Part shown: piece by piece, positions 10,860-20,814 of the stretch
Numbering within the stretch: the stretch's first letter is position 1
How the letters are laid out: each line of letters starts with the position of its first letter
NCBI GenBank assembly: GCA_035048485.1
Contig: CM068580.1
Location: forward strand, 39,111,585 to 39,175,584
Reading direction: 5' to 3'
From: Pteria penguin
Lineage: Eukaryota > Mollusca > Bivalvia > Pterioida > Pteriidae
Length of the DNA stretch: 64,000 nt
Notes under the pieces: generated by a model
Database searches by the model: none
Told to the model about the DNA's origin: nothing
What the model saw: the letters and a program-made list of their open reading frames with translations, nothing else
Position numbers and translations under genes: made by a program

Positions 10860-12700
10860 CAAGAAATGCTGCCTGCCTGAAATTCCGGTGTCGGAAACGT
10901 AGGTGAACAAAAAATCTGTATTTACATGTATATACGTATTATGTCAAATCAAGTATAGACAGAAAGTTAAGATGGTTATTTTGTATGGTCAGGTCCCAAA
11001 ATATCGGTTAACATTCTTGAAAGAGGAATCTGAAATTGCAATAGATCCCTATAACGATCATAGAACTTCTTATAACTGATAATAACAAGTAATAACTGAT
11101 AATAACAACTTGTATTAACAACAAAAATTGATATCAATAACTGCAAAAACAATATAACAATTATCAGTAGCGGATTACAAAATAAGTTTAAAATATATTG
11201 TAATTGCTACCTATACTATACTATACATGATGTTCGACACAGATCATGATTTTAGTAATCGCTGGATGAAATACTCTTGTATAATATATGCACGGTGTCT
11301 AGGAAATGTTTAAAAAAAAAAGGCTGATGATAATGTAAAAAAAAAATTCCAAATGTTAGATTAATCAAATTTTCTCACACAGCGATCGTTGATTTTTCAA
11401 TTAAAAAGCAAGAAAATGACATTAAATAACATTCAAAATGAAGTAATTGAGTAACTTGATATGGCTTTTGGCCATAGGTTATAAGACGTTAGCATGTTGG
11501 TAGATTTAATCGATAAGCTCTCTATAGAAGGGAAATTCAGTATGTTGTGCTGGATATTGTTACAAATGTAATGATCATACATTATTGCCAGGCTTACTCC
11601 TTTGCAACATGAAACTCAAAGATGTTCCCATTTTTGACGTCGCCATATAGTACTAATGTGTCACGTTATTTTGTGGGAACATTGATAATTTTGCCACTCA
11701 AAACGTCAGTCCCGCAGTTAACGTGTCTATAGCACCATGCTCATAGTACCTATTCCGGACAGACATTTAATGTCCCTGACCCAGTGGTTAACAGCGAACC
11801 CGGTGTTATTAGCTACATCTTATAATTGTCAAGATCACCGGGATTGGTATCCTTGCAAACTGGACCTGGAAGTGTAAACTCTTTATCCTGATCTCTATAT
11901 CGGTTCGGCATACTCCGTAACAGTCACAGTAAAATAATGAAATATAATAATTATACTGCATACATATAATATATCATTTTATTTGATATTATTTTTGAGT
12001 GTAATAGCATTTCAATACAAGAATATCGAGTTTTACATCATATAATATATTCACAGACGTCCCATTCTGGTTACCAATTATGTGTTCTGGATATTATTAA
12101 GATATTATAATTAATAAATGTACTAAAATCTCAATATTTCGAAGTTACAAGACTGTATGTACATTTATTGTATACCTGAAATCTCTATACAAAAGAAAAT
12201 AAAACAAAATATAGCACCAATACCAATACTAGAGTGAATTTGTAACTCCATATAACAAAACATTTATTTGCTCAGCACTCAACGATAACTGTATTGCTCA
12301 TATAATTGTTATAATGTTTAATTCTGTGACCAATTATCGGAATAATTGACCTCTCCCTGAAAGGAAGTGTATCAAATCATAACATACATTAGATGAGTTT
12401 ACTATTCTCCAAGGACCAGGTATATTGCTGCTTCGATGAGTTTTAACAGCGGATAAAAACCACGAGTAAAGCATAAAGAGCGTACGACTGAAGAGTAAGT
12501 CTCATCTTGCAGCATTAGATAACTAAATGAATTGCGTGTCGGTCATGTAAACATCTGCTTGATTGTGTCCGTGAGCAATCAATTCTACGATGCGTAATTT
12601 CCTTGTTTGTTTCAAAAGGCTTAATGGCAAAGTACTGTGCCAACGAGGAATTTTTTTCAGTGATTATCAAAACTGACATGCTTATAATTTAGGACGTGAA
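10860..12700. other. AT-rich stretch without recognised features
   Basis: No gene or repeat was identified. ATAACTGATAATAACAA is duplicated near 11080-11110. Confidence 0.45.
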
Positions 12701-12714
12701 TGCAGAGGTTAGAT

Positions 12715-12965
12715 TATGAAAATATGGTCGAAACAAAGACAGTGCTGGAAAGTATGAAGTTCCCCTTTCCAGAAAGTTATATGATATTCTGGAATACTGC
12801 CACACACAATGAGGTCCTCGTACCGATCTCACAAATTGCGGATATGATTTTACAAACAAGTAAGAGAGGTCTCTGTTGACTATTTGTAACTGGTATAGTA
12901 TGCTAGCAGAGCACGCTCACTCTTTTCAGACACCCTGTCTCATCCCATCTGGGATTCGCAAATGT
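12715..12965 (+). pseudogene. Penelope-like RT, last codons plus 3' tail
   Basis: A short reading around 12725-12800 carries the family's terminal pattern (YGR, then KYEVPLSRKLYDILEY) and is followed by the tail AGCACGCTCACTCTTTTCAG and GTCTCATCCCATCTGGG. It is a strongly 5'-truncated copy. Confidence 0.55.
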
Positions 12966-12994
12966 TCTCCCTAAAACCAATACCACCGAATTTC

Positions 12995-13175
12995 AAGTAT
13001 TTACCGTGCATGTACCGTGGACATTGGATTTAGGCGTGTAAAGCCGCGGACACGCGTGGACACTGTCCCTGTATATCGGCCATATTGACCGCGTATATAG
13101 GTGGTCATTTACTTGTGTCCGCGCCGTCAGACGGTCAAACGTGGACACCAAATATGTCCCGGTAAATGGGTATGA
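12995..13175 (+). repeat. GC-richer repeat, family E
   Basis: TACCGTGCATGTACCGTGGA (13002-13021) and several GTGGACAC/GTCCGC blocks. The minus strand at 15900-16170 holds a matching TACCGTACATGTACCGTGGA. The segment lies directly after a PLE tail, so it may be a longer version of that element's 3' end. Confidence 0.4.
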
Positions 13176-13179
13176 TAGC

Positions 13180-14620
13180 GCTAAAAAGGAAATGACATTA
13201 TGATGATGCGCATTGTGTTTGCTCAGTGAAGCATGAAAAATAACGAAATTAGACTTAAAGATATATTGATTAATAATCATTTAACATCTTTTTAAATCTC
13301 CTCTGCTAGAGTACACAATGAACGTTTGAAATGTATCTTAAAATATTCTACTATTCTAAATATTTTTAAAATTAAAACGTATCTTTTACATAAAAATTGA
13401 AAATACAGTGCGCACCGGGAGCAAGGACGTATATAATGTTTTAGATATATGCGTCCCTGTCTGGACGTATAACTACGTTATATACGTTCTTTATATCCGT
13501 ATATCTACTTGTCGTAAAAGTGCATTAATGGTATTTGAATGAAATCGGTAAAGACAAACTGATTGGTTATTGTACAGATGCGTGTGTAAGTGTAATTTGA
13601 AAGAGAAAACTGAAGACATCTGACAATGCTGTATGACAAAACTCACCGAGGACATGCACACAAAAAATGATTTATTATTCCGAGAGTGTGCCGAGTTTCT
13701 TTGTAATACCTATTTCGGACTCTTAATTAAAGAAGGCAACGATACGAATTGAAGAGCGCAATTACTACTTGTGGGTTCAGTACAGTAAAGCCGACTTTAA
13801 ACTCAAATAAATTCATGTAGTTACATGTGATATTATATTCATTATTGATTGCTCTGATAAACATATTCAGATTTTGAAATATTACATACGATTACGATGA
13901 AATACACGATTGATTAATTCTGGTAGATATTTATACATATGGACATTGATCTTCATTCTATTTTATTCATTATTATTTTCTTTGGTCTGTTTTCTTCTTT
14001 TTTTATGTATTCTTTTTTCTTCCTGGTGAAGTGCAGGCAAACTTTTCAAAATATTTATAATCTCAGAACAAAAGACAAAGCATGCGCAATTGAGTCGCAA
14101 GGGAAACTAGAGTGTCGGTCGTTTTCTTACCTAAGCAGTAAAGAAAAGTATCTTTCAGAACCCCCACCCTTTCATTTTCTTATCTTCTTACATACTCCTG
14201 CCAGATATAGGGCCGAATGTATCTTATTATTTCATAGAATGCGATCGTCTAATTCCGTGTATTAATCAGTGTCATAAGTCAAACCCTTATTCGCTACCAG
14301 GCTGAAGTAAAACAATAGACTTCACACAACACGCGTGCTCGAGTCGTAAGGTTACCTGGTCTAAGTGCCGTTTGACCTAAACAGAGAAGAAACCAAACCC
14401 CCCACCTTTTTTTTATTGTTTTGTCTCGTTACACATTCTTTCCCAATACGATCGTATCTTTTTTTTTGGATTAATTTCAAGGATACGATCATGCAATTAT
14501 ATATAAAAGATGATGACCCGACTGAACACTGAATCTTGCATGTTTTACAATAATACATACACAAATATATATTTTGGTTGTATTGAAAAAGTTTAAAATA
14601 CGTTTGCAAACGATATCTCG
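13180..14620. other. AT-rich stretch; short family-B end
   Basis: A fragment near 13600-13670 (AAGACATCTGACAATGCTGT) resembles the minus-strand end of family B at 2440-2590. The 108-codon ORF at 13939-14265 starts with a phenylalanine-rich hydrophobic run but shows no known domain and no neighbours, and is not called a gene. Confidence 0.4.

Positions 14621-14623
<3 letters not shown>

Positions 14624-14688
<65 letters not shown>
14624..14688. repeat. (GA)n microsatellite
   Basis: About 32 perfect GA units. Confidence 0.95.
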
Positions 14689-14689
<1 letters not shown>

Positions 14690-15265
14690 TAAATTTATTG
14701 CCCTGTAGGCTTACAGTACCATGCTTAGACTTGCAATAGGGAAATCACCCATTGTATTGGCTAATAAGATATTTGACTGAAACATCGTACAATTCTTCAT
14801 TATCAACAAGTACAAATGAAATGAGGACGTGGGGGGGGGGGGGGGGTATTCAGTTTTGGGTTTTCTCCCTTTGCCGCAGATATGGTTCTTAGATTTTGCT
14901 GTTGAGGGGGAGTAATAAATCACAAGAAATCTGATAATAATTAATTTTCAAATATAAAATAGTAATGCTAGTACACAATGTATTAATACACATCCACATA
15001 TAACGATAGAATACATGTATATGCATTGGTATGTACATGTATAACAGTCTTCACACAAGACATTTTCACACCTCTGTAGCTCAAATTAAAAAAAGAGTTG
15101 GTTCACACATGAATGATTAGACGTTTTCCACAACAGGGGAACGCCTTGGATGCTTTCAACTAAGGGTGATTTAAAAACATTGTGATTTTTTTATTTATTT
15201 TTTCTTTAATCAAAAACTCCTTAAATAAAACATCGTGTTTTCTTATTTTTAGCAAAACACCCGAG
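14690..15265. other. AT-rich stretch with poly-G tract
   Basis: A run of 16 G at 14831-14846; otherwise nothing recognisable. Confidence 0.5.
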
Positions 15266-15268
15266 TCT

Positions 15269-15509
15269 GGCGCCATAAACTGAGAAAATCATTTCAATTA
15301 TTTCAGTTTAATTTATTCCATTATCACAAGGACTTATAAACAAATTGTTTATAAGTCCTTGATTATCAAACATTCAAATAAATTGTCATACAGAATGGGT
15401 TTATTCTATTTATGGATAGAATAAAACTAAAAAAAAGTCCAAATCCCAGTTAAAAATTCATTGCTGAACAAAAAAATACGACTTAAGTATTTTCTCAATT
15501 TATGGCGCC
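15269..15509. mobile_element. MITE family D (241 bp)
   Basis: Terminal inverted repeats GGCGCCATAAACTGAGAAAAT (15269-15289) and ATTTTCTCAATTTATGGCGCC (15489-15509) pair with one mismatch. Inside is a perfect 17-bp palindrome with a single-base centre (15327-15361, arm CAAGGACTTATAAACAA). A second, shorter member lies at 48639-48836, nested in a PLE tail. There is no transposase, so this is a non-autonomous DNA element. The superfamily is not assignable without a confirmed target duplication. Confidence 0.7.
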
Positions 15510-15895
15510 GGACCCTGGATTTTCTTAAACGATGTAAAAATTCCCATGTAAACAGGCATTGCTGTACTCCTACATTCCCTCACTTGAATGACCTACCTAG
15601 TTATAAATTAATTGCACCAAACGGCAATAAACGACGGCTGATTAATGACTGTCCATTGAAATGTGATATCCGAACTTACAGCAAGTATTTTGGTAAAAAA
15701 GAAGTTAATCGTTAATGTCCGATACCTGCTGTGAACAAGTGAAACTATCGTTAATGTTCTTTAATTAACATGACATAATACTGGCAAGAAAGATATTCGG
15801 GCACATGGTCAAAAAAAATTAAAAATAATAATAATAATAATATTAATAATGACAACACGTTATGTCTGACGGTTTGCAAAATACAGGCACATCTA
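15510..15895. other. unassigned stretch
   Basis: The ORF at 15461-15715 starts inside the MITE and shows no domain. A short AAT-rich tract lies near 15825-15850. Confidence 0.4.
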
Positions 15896-15899
15896 TGTA

Positions 15900-16225
15900 A
15901 TGTCCCTTACGTCCACTGTGGGACAATATTAATTTAAAGGTGTGAAAAACTCGTCCGCTTTGTCCACCAGAGGACAGTTACAGGTAAAAGGTGTGAAAAC
16001 CTTGTCCGCTTTGACCTCGAGAGGACAAGTACAGGTAGATGGCAAATTGTATTATTAACATTAACGTGGACAGAAAACTGGCCTCCCGTGGTGTCCACGG
16101 AGGACAGACGTGGACTGCCCACCGAGGCAACGAGGATTTTCCAACTTCCACGGTACATGTACGGTAACTGAACATTGAATGTCGAATGGAACTCTTTCAA
16201 ATTGACATTAAACACTTATGAGAAG
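15900..16225 (-). repeat. repeat family E, reverse copy
   Basis: The minus strand carries TACCGTACATGTACCGTGGA (16142-16161), the GTGGACACCACGGGAGG block and two related GGACAAAGCGGAC / CAAAGCGGACAAGG repeats. It is adjacent to the reverse hammerhead-like repeat. The minus-strand ORFs at 15934-16215 overlap this repeat and are not accepted as genes. Confidence 0.4.
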
Positions 16226-16229
16226 TTTT

Positions 16230-16445
16230 GCAATAAATATAGAACATATATACCTTTTAATTTTGTGCACCATATGCGCATTTCGACAAGTTATGTCTCT
16301 TCAGTGATGCTTGTGGCCGAATGATTGGAATTTTCAAAATATATAAAAATATGAAGAGCAGTGTTGAAGCTAAAATGACCGAAAAGTGAACCAAAGAATC
16401 TATCTAAGGACAGAGCTATGCATGAGGGAGATACTCCTTAGTATT
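16230..16445 (-). repeat. hammerhead-like repeat monomer
   Basis: Reverse copy of the unit seen at 1620-2125, from CTCCCTCATGCATAGCTCTG (16417-16436 reversed) to the core and the TATATATGTTCTATATTTAT end. It is well preserved. Confidence 0.65.
16266..16304 (-). ncRNA. hammerhead-ribozyme-like core
   Basis: Minus strand: CTGAAGA, stem II GACA/TGTC with loop TAACT, GAAA, stem III TGCGC/GTGCA. The position-16.1 uridine is replaced as in the other copies. Confidence 0.4.
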
Positions 16446-17760
16446 CTTAGCAAAGAATATCATTTTAATAAATAGTGTATCATTTTATGTTTTATGATAT
16501 TAATCTCATGCAATCAGATATGAATTGTGCTATTGAGAAAAGATATTAAGTCCAAGAAGAATAGGTTAATTCACATTATCCTACAGTGGCGTTGTCAAAT
16601 AAAAAATATAAAACAATTAACATGAAGTCTAAAATATCATATAACATTGCTTCATATCAATGTCAATGAAACTATAATCATTCTGTTAGTTGTAGTACAT
16701 TAAGTTCAGATGTTTTCTTATATAATATTACGGTGCAGTACATGATTACATTTTTAAGATTTATTAGGTTGTTATCACTCCCGGTAAATCATAGATTCCA
16801 AGTAAGTATAGTCGTTTATTTGTCTTGCAAACTAGAGCACGAATTTCCAGTTTTATCATTTACGCATTATTCTAGAAGTACTTTGAATGTAATTACATGT
16901 ATTGACTTTGTACGTCATTCACTTTAAAGGCTTATTTTTATGTTTAGTATAAGTTTCTGAATGTGTGCCTCGGTAATTGAATTAAACACGAAGTACATAT
17001 CGTACATAGAATGCGCATTAGCTGTTATATAGAATAATTGCAACTACTATGTGTATCATGCCGGTATCGAAATAAAATTACACACACAAAGACAGATATA
17101 TATATATCTGTGTGTGTAGGTGTATGTGAAATTCTACTCAAATTTCAAATTTAAACAAGAAACAGCTAAAGCGTGTTATATATCCGAAACGAATACATAG
17201 TCTTTTACATTGAAATTCTAGCAATCTTATGCTATGGCGTTATATAATGTAAACTGTCATGTGTTTTCTTTTAAGATGTAACATGGTGGTAAAATAGTAA
17301 TAATGAGGAAGGAAGTTAAAAGGGTGTAGGTAGGTATTTAGGTAGGTAGGACGATAGATAGGTAGGTGGAGGGGGAGGGAGGAGGCAGACAGGCAGGTAT
17401 GTAGATTGTTTTAAGAAAAGAAAACTTAATTTTTGTTATTTTCTATAATCTTTATCGTAATTAGATGTTTACTCTTATAGATTTTTAATTCTTTTTAACT
17501 TAACTTTTCTTTTTCTAAATATAAGCTTTAGTGTATCCAACAAACTGATTATACAAACCGGCATAACATGGTGTTAATTAACTGTTGAAAGGGAGATAAC
17601 AGTGAGAAATAAAACTATTCACCTTTCCCTTTGGCCTCGTAGGTATTTTAAAACCCATTTAATTATCTATCGTGCAACATATTCGGAATAAAACAATTTA
17701 TCCAAAGTACATAAACGTCTGCACTTTACTCTTCATTGTGGAAATCACTTTAACACTTTA
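16446..17760. other. AT-rich stretch with small simple repeats
   Basis: A GTAGGTAG-type tract (17327-17370) and a small ATATAT hairpin with AGACAGAT/ATCTGTGT arms (17090-17120). No gene is visible. Confidence 0.5.
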
Positions 17761-17765
17761 AACAA

Positions 17766-18051
17766 TGATTGATTGATTGATTGATTGATTTTTGTTTAAC
17801 GTCACACTGCGAAAATTTCACGTATATGGTGACGGCATCTGCCTGTTGATTGGCATACAAATTTTGACCTTTGCAACGGACCCACCCGAAGCAGTGAGGG
17901 ATCTTTAACGTACCATGCATACCACGACAGGGGACCTCCGTTTTTACTGTCTCATCCGAAAGACAGGACACCGGCATGACCAGAGTGGGACTCGAAACCC
18001 GACCTCCCGATCAGGAGTCCAGCACGATACCACTAGACCACGCCGGCTTCC
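17766..18051 (-). repeat. tRNA-derived SINE with (ATCA)n tail
   Basis: Read on the minus strand: a tRNA-like head with A box TGGTCTAGTGG (18040-18030) and B box GGTTTCGAGTC (17999-17989). The body has TCTTTCGGATGAGACAGTAA and GATCCCTCACTGCTTCGGGT, and the tail is repeated ATCA. The A and B boxes form the internal RNA polymerase III promoter of such elements. Body and head match the SINE at 24664-24943. The minus-strand ORF at 17750-17977 lies inside it and is spurious. Confidence 0.88.
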
Positions 18052-18184
18052 ACTTTAAAAAAAGGCCAAAGTTAAATGAATGTTTCTATTGTACATTCCT
18101 CAATGCTTCACTGCATCGCTAATAGGGTGATCCTTTGTTTCTACCTTTTCATTATTGGAACATTTATTGTTAAACACATATATG

Positions 18185-18850
18185 CAATATAAGGTGTTTG
18201 TTGGCTTATATTTCTTAACAAAGCTCAAGGTCATGAATATGGAGTTCTTGATGTTGTATTTATCTTCATAACAATGTTCAAGGTCATGGTGAACACCATA
18301 GGTACGAGGACATGATGTTGTGTTTATCTTCTTAACCAAGGTCAAGGTCATGGTGAACACCATAGGAATGCACATTATGATGTTGTGCTTATCTTCATAA
18401 CACAGCTCAATGTTATGGTGATCACCATAGGTATGAAGGACATGATGTTGTGTTTATCTTCTTAACCAAGGTCAAGGTCACAGTGAACACCATAGCAATG
18501 CACAACATGATGTTGTGTTTATCTTCATAACACAGCTCAATGTTATGGTGATCACCATAGGTATGAAGGACATGATGTTGTGTTTATCTTCTTAACCAAG
18601 CTCAAGGTCACGGTGAACACCATAGCAATGCACAACATGATGTTGTGTTTATCTTCATAACACAGCTCAATGTTATGGTGATCACCATAGGTATGAAGGA
18701 CATGATGTTGTGTTTATCTTCTTAATAAAGGTCAAGGTCATGGCGAACACCATCGGCATGCACAACATGATGTTGTGTTTATCTTCATAACACAGTTCAA
18801 TGTCATGGTGAACACTATAGGTATAAAGGACATGGTGTGTTTATCCTTTT
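18185..18850. repeat. 65-bp satellite with 130-bp higher-order unit
   Basis: Monomers start with CATGATGTTGTGTTTATCTT at 18311, 18441, 18506, 18571, 18636, 18701 and 18766, with weaker copies before and after, about ten in all. Alternate monomers are more alike: one type has CTTAACCAAGGTCAAGGTCA, the other CATAACACAGCTCAATGTTA. The higher-order period is therefore 130. The first type holds AGGTCAAGGTCA at 18339, 18469 and 18729. The minus-strand ORF at 18100-18375 is a product of this array. Confidence 0.92.
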
Positions 18851-18854
18851 AACA

Positions 18855-20230
18855 GAAATGACATGTGTTTAAGTTTAGATGATTCAAATTATTTACATGT
18901 GATGAAGGTGATTCAATCATTTTACATTATGGATTGATTTCAAAGGGGTATTTTTCATTGTTTTTATCGTTTAAACGAAGTTTCGTATACACCTTGTGAT
19001 GCACTTTATATAGTAATTTTAGTGATTCTCATAGAGCTGGTCATAATATATCATACCTTGCATGTTCTTGACATGGAGAAGAGAGATATTTGAGGAGGTA
19101 TAAGTAGTATTAAAGCTCCCTGTCTAGTTACGTGATTGACTAGTTCCTACTACTGCTGAGAGTGTTTATCTTGTCAGTTAAATGTAAACCTTATAAATAA
19201 ATGATTTCCTATGATCTGTGATCTGTGGAAAGATTACGTGCACTAAAGATATGTTCCTGCCAACTCTGACTCTTCATTCCATTAGAGAAAAGTGCATACG
19301 TTCCTTTTCTCACATTATCAGAACTCCTGTACATAGGATTAACCACAAGTTTCACTGTGAACTTTTCTAAATCGATTTTATCTTAATTCAATACGCTAAA
19401 ATGCTAGGTTAAGGACTATCCTCGGGACCCAATGGTGGTTTATCTACAATGCTAGTCTAGAAATAAGCGTCAAATGCATTCCAATTTATAATAAAACTGA
19501 GACAATAATATACATGTGCATAAATTATGTGTTTCAAGTAAAAACCTCATCAGTGTTAATTCCGACATTCGAGAGTTATTTACTCCCAGCAAAGTAAAAG
19601 GCAAAGTCAAATTAGAATTAGATTAAGAAAAAGACTGTTGCAAAAGTCATTAAATAACACAACAAACTTAGTGTCGACTTTGGACGGTCAGTTGACACAA
19701 ACAAGCATTCCAATGTAGAGTATGATAAATCAATTGACTAAATGAATAAGTATCGTCATGGTCGCGAGTTTCTCCAGCAGTATTCGAAGAAAATATTATG
19801 TAATAACTTGCGACGGGAAAATATCATATATATACGTTGCAATACATTGTTAGCATTTAACAAAAACAATGAAAGAATTGATTGTATACATATGTATCCT
19901 GCCAGCTGGAATGAGTACTCACTAAATCTTAACATCTAATATCAGACAGATTGATGCAATCCAATATACTGACTTCTGCATGTCTATGTCGATTTCTGAA
20001 AATCTATTTCCTATAAGCAACGGCACAGTCGACAATACTGAACAGGTATGTGGTATTCTGAGAAGGTAATGAGGCTTCGTAGATAGTGGACAACACTGGT
20101 CAGGCATGTGGTACTCTGAGAAAGTACTGAAGCTTTATAATCCGAGCATATATGATCAACATAGTTTTGTAATTTGAGGTGCAAATAATTTGGTCCTTGA
20201 TGTGCAATATGGATTTACTTAACTGACTTT
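18855..20230. other. AT-rich stretch without recognised features
   Basis: No gene is visible. The short ORFs at 19742-20107 on both strands have no domains. GGCATGTGGTACTCTGAGAA-like segments are duplicated at 20045-20062 and 20103-20122. Confidence 0.45.
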
Positions 20231-20386
20231 AATTACTCTAAAACTAAGGAGTATCTCCCTTATGCATACATGTAGCTCTGTCCTTAGACTGATTCTTTGG
20301 TTCACTTTTAGGTCATTTTGGTTTTAATACTGGTCTTCAAACATTTATTTCTTATGTGAATTCCAATCATTCGGCCACGAGCATCA

Positions 20387-20425
20387 CTGAAGAGACATAA
20401 TTTGTCGAAATGCTCATATGGTGCA
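20387..20425 (+). ncRNA. hammerhead-ribozyme-like core
   Basis: CTGAAGA, stem II GACA/TGTC with loop TAATT, GAAA. The stem III arm is altered (TGCTC). Confidence 0.38.
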
Positions 20426-20735
20426 CAAAATTAGAAGGTATATATGTTTTATATTTGTTATAACCACTAAACCGGTGTCACTGCTGATGGACTGATAATC
20501 CCCGAGGGCATCATAAGTCTAGTTTTCAGTGCTTTTGTACTGACATGAAATATATACTTAAAATTTTCCGTCATGAAATTATGCAAATTACTCTAAAACT
20601 AAGGAGTATCTCCCTTATGCATAGCTCTGTCCATAGACTGATTCTTTGGTTCACTTTAAGGTCATTTTGGTTTTAATACTGCTCTTCAAATATCTATATC
20701 TTATGTGAATTCCAATCACTCGGCAACGAGCATCA

Positions 20736-20774
20736 CTGAAGAGACATAATTTGTCGAAATGCGCATATGGTGCA
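20736..20774 (+). ncRNA. hammerhead-ribozyme-like core, second dimer unit
   Basis: Same core with an intact stem III candidate TGCGC/GTGCA. The cleavage-site uridine is again not at the expected place. Confidence 0.42.
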
Positions 20775-20814
20775 CAAAATTAGAAGGTATATATGTTTTA
20801 TATTTATTAAATAC

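Larger units (their letters stand above)
20235..20812 (+). repeat. ~349-bp tandem dimer with hammerhead-like motifs
   Basis: Two direct units with cores starting at 20387 and 20736. Each has the CTCTAAAACTAAGGAGTATC lead, the GGTTCACTTT block, the core and the GGTATATATGTTTTATATTT end. The spacer with CTGCTGATGGACTGATAATC lies between them. The near identity of the two units and the period shared with 1620-2125 show a defined dimeric element rather than chance neighbours. Confidence 0.7.

Noticed and set aside
13939..14265. 108-codon ORF with hydrophobic N-terminus
   Set aside because: The phenylalanine-rich start reflects T-rich sequence; there is no domain, no splice context and no related copy in the window.
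15934..16215. 93-codon minus-strand ORF
   Set aside because: It lies over repeat family E, which also occurs near 13 kb; no conserved protein was recognised.
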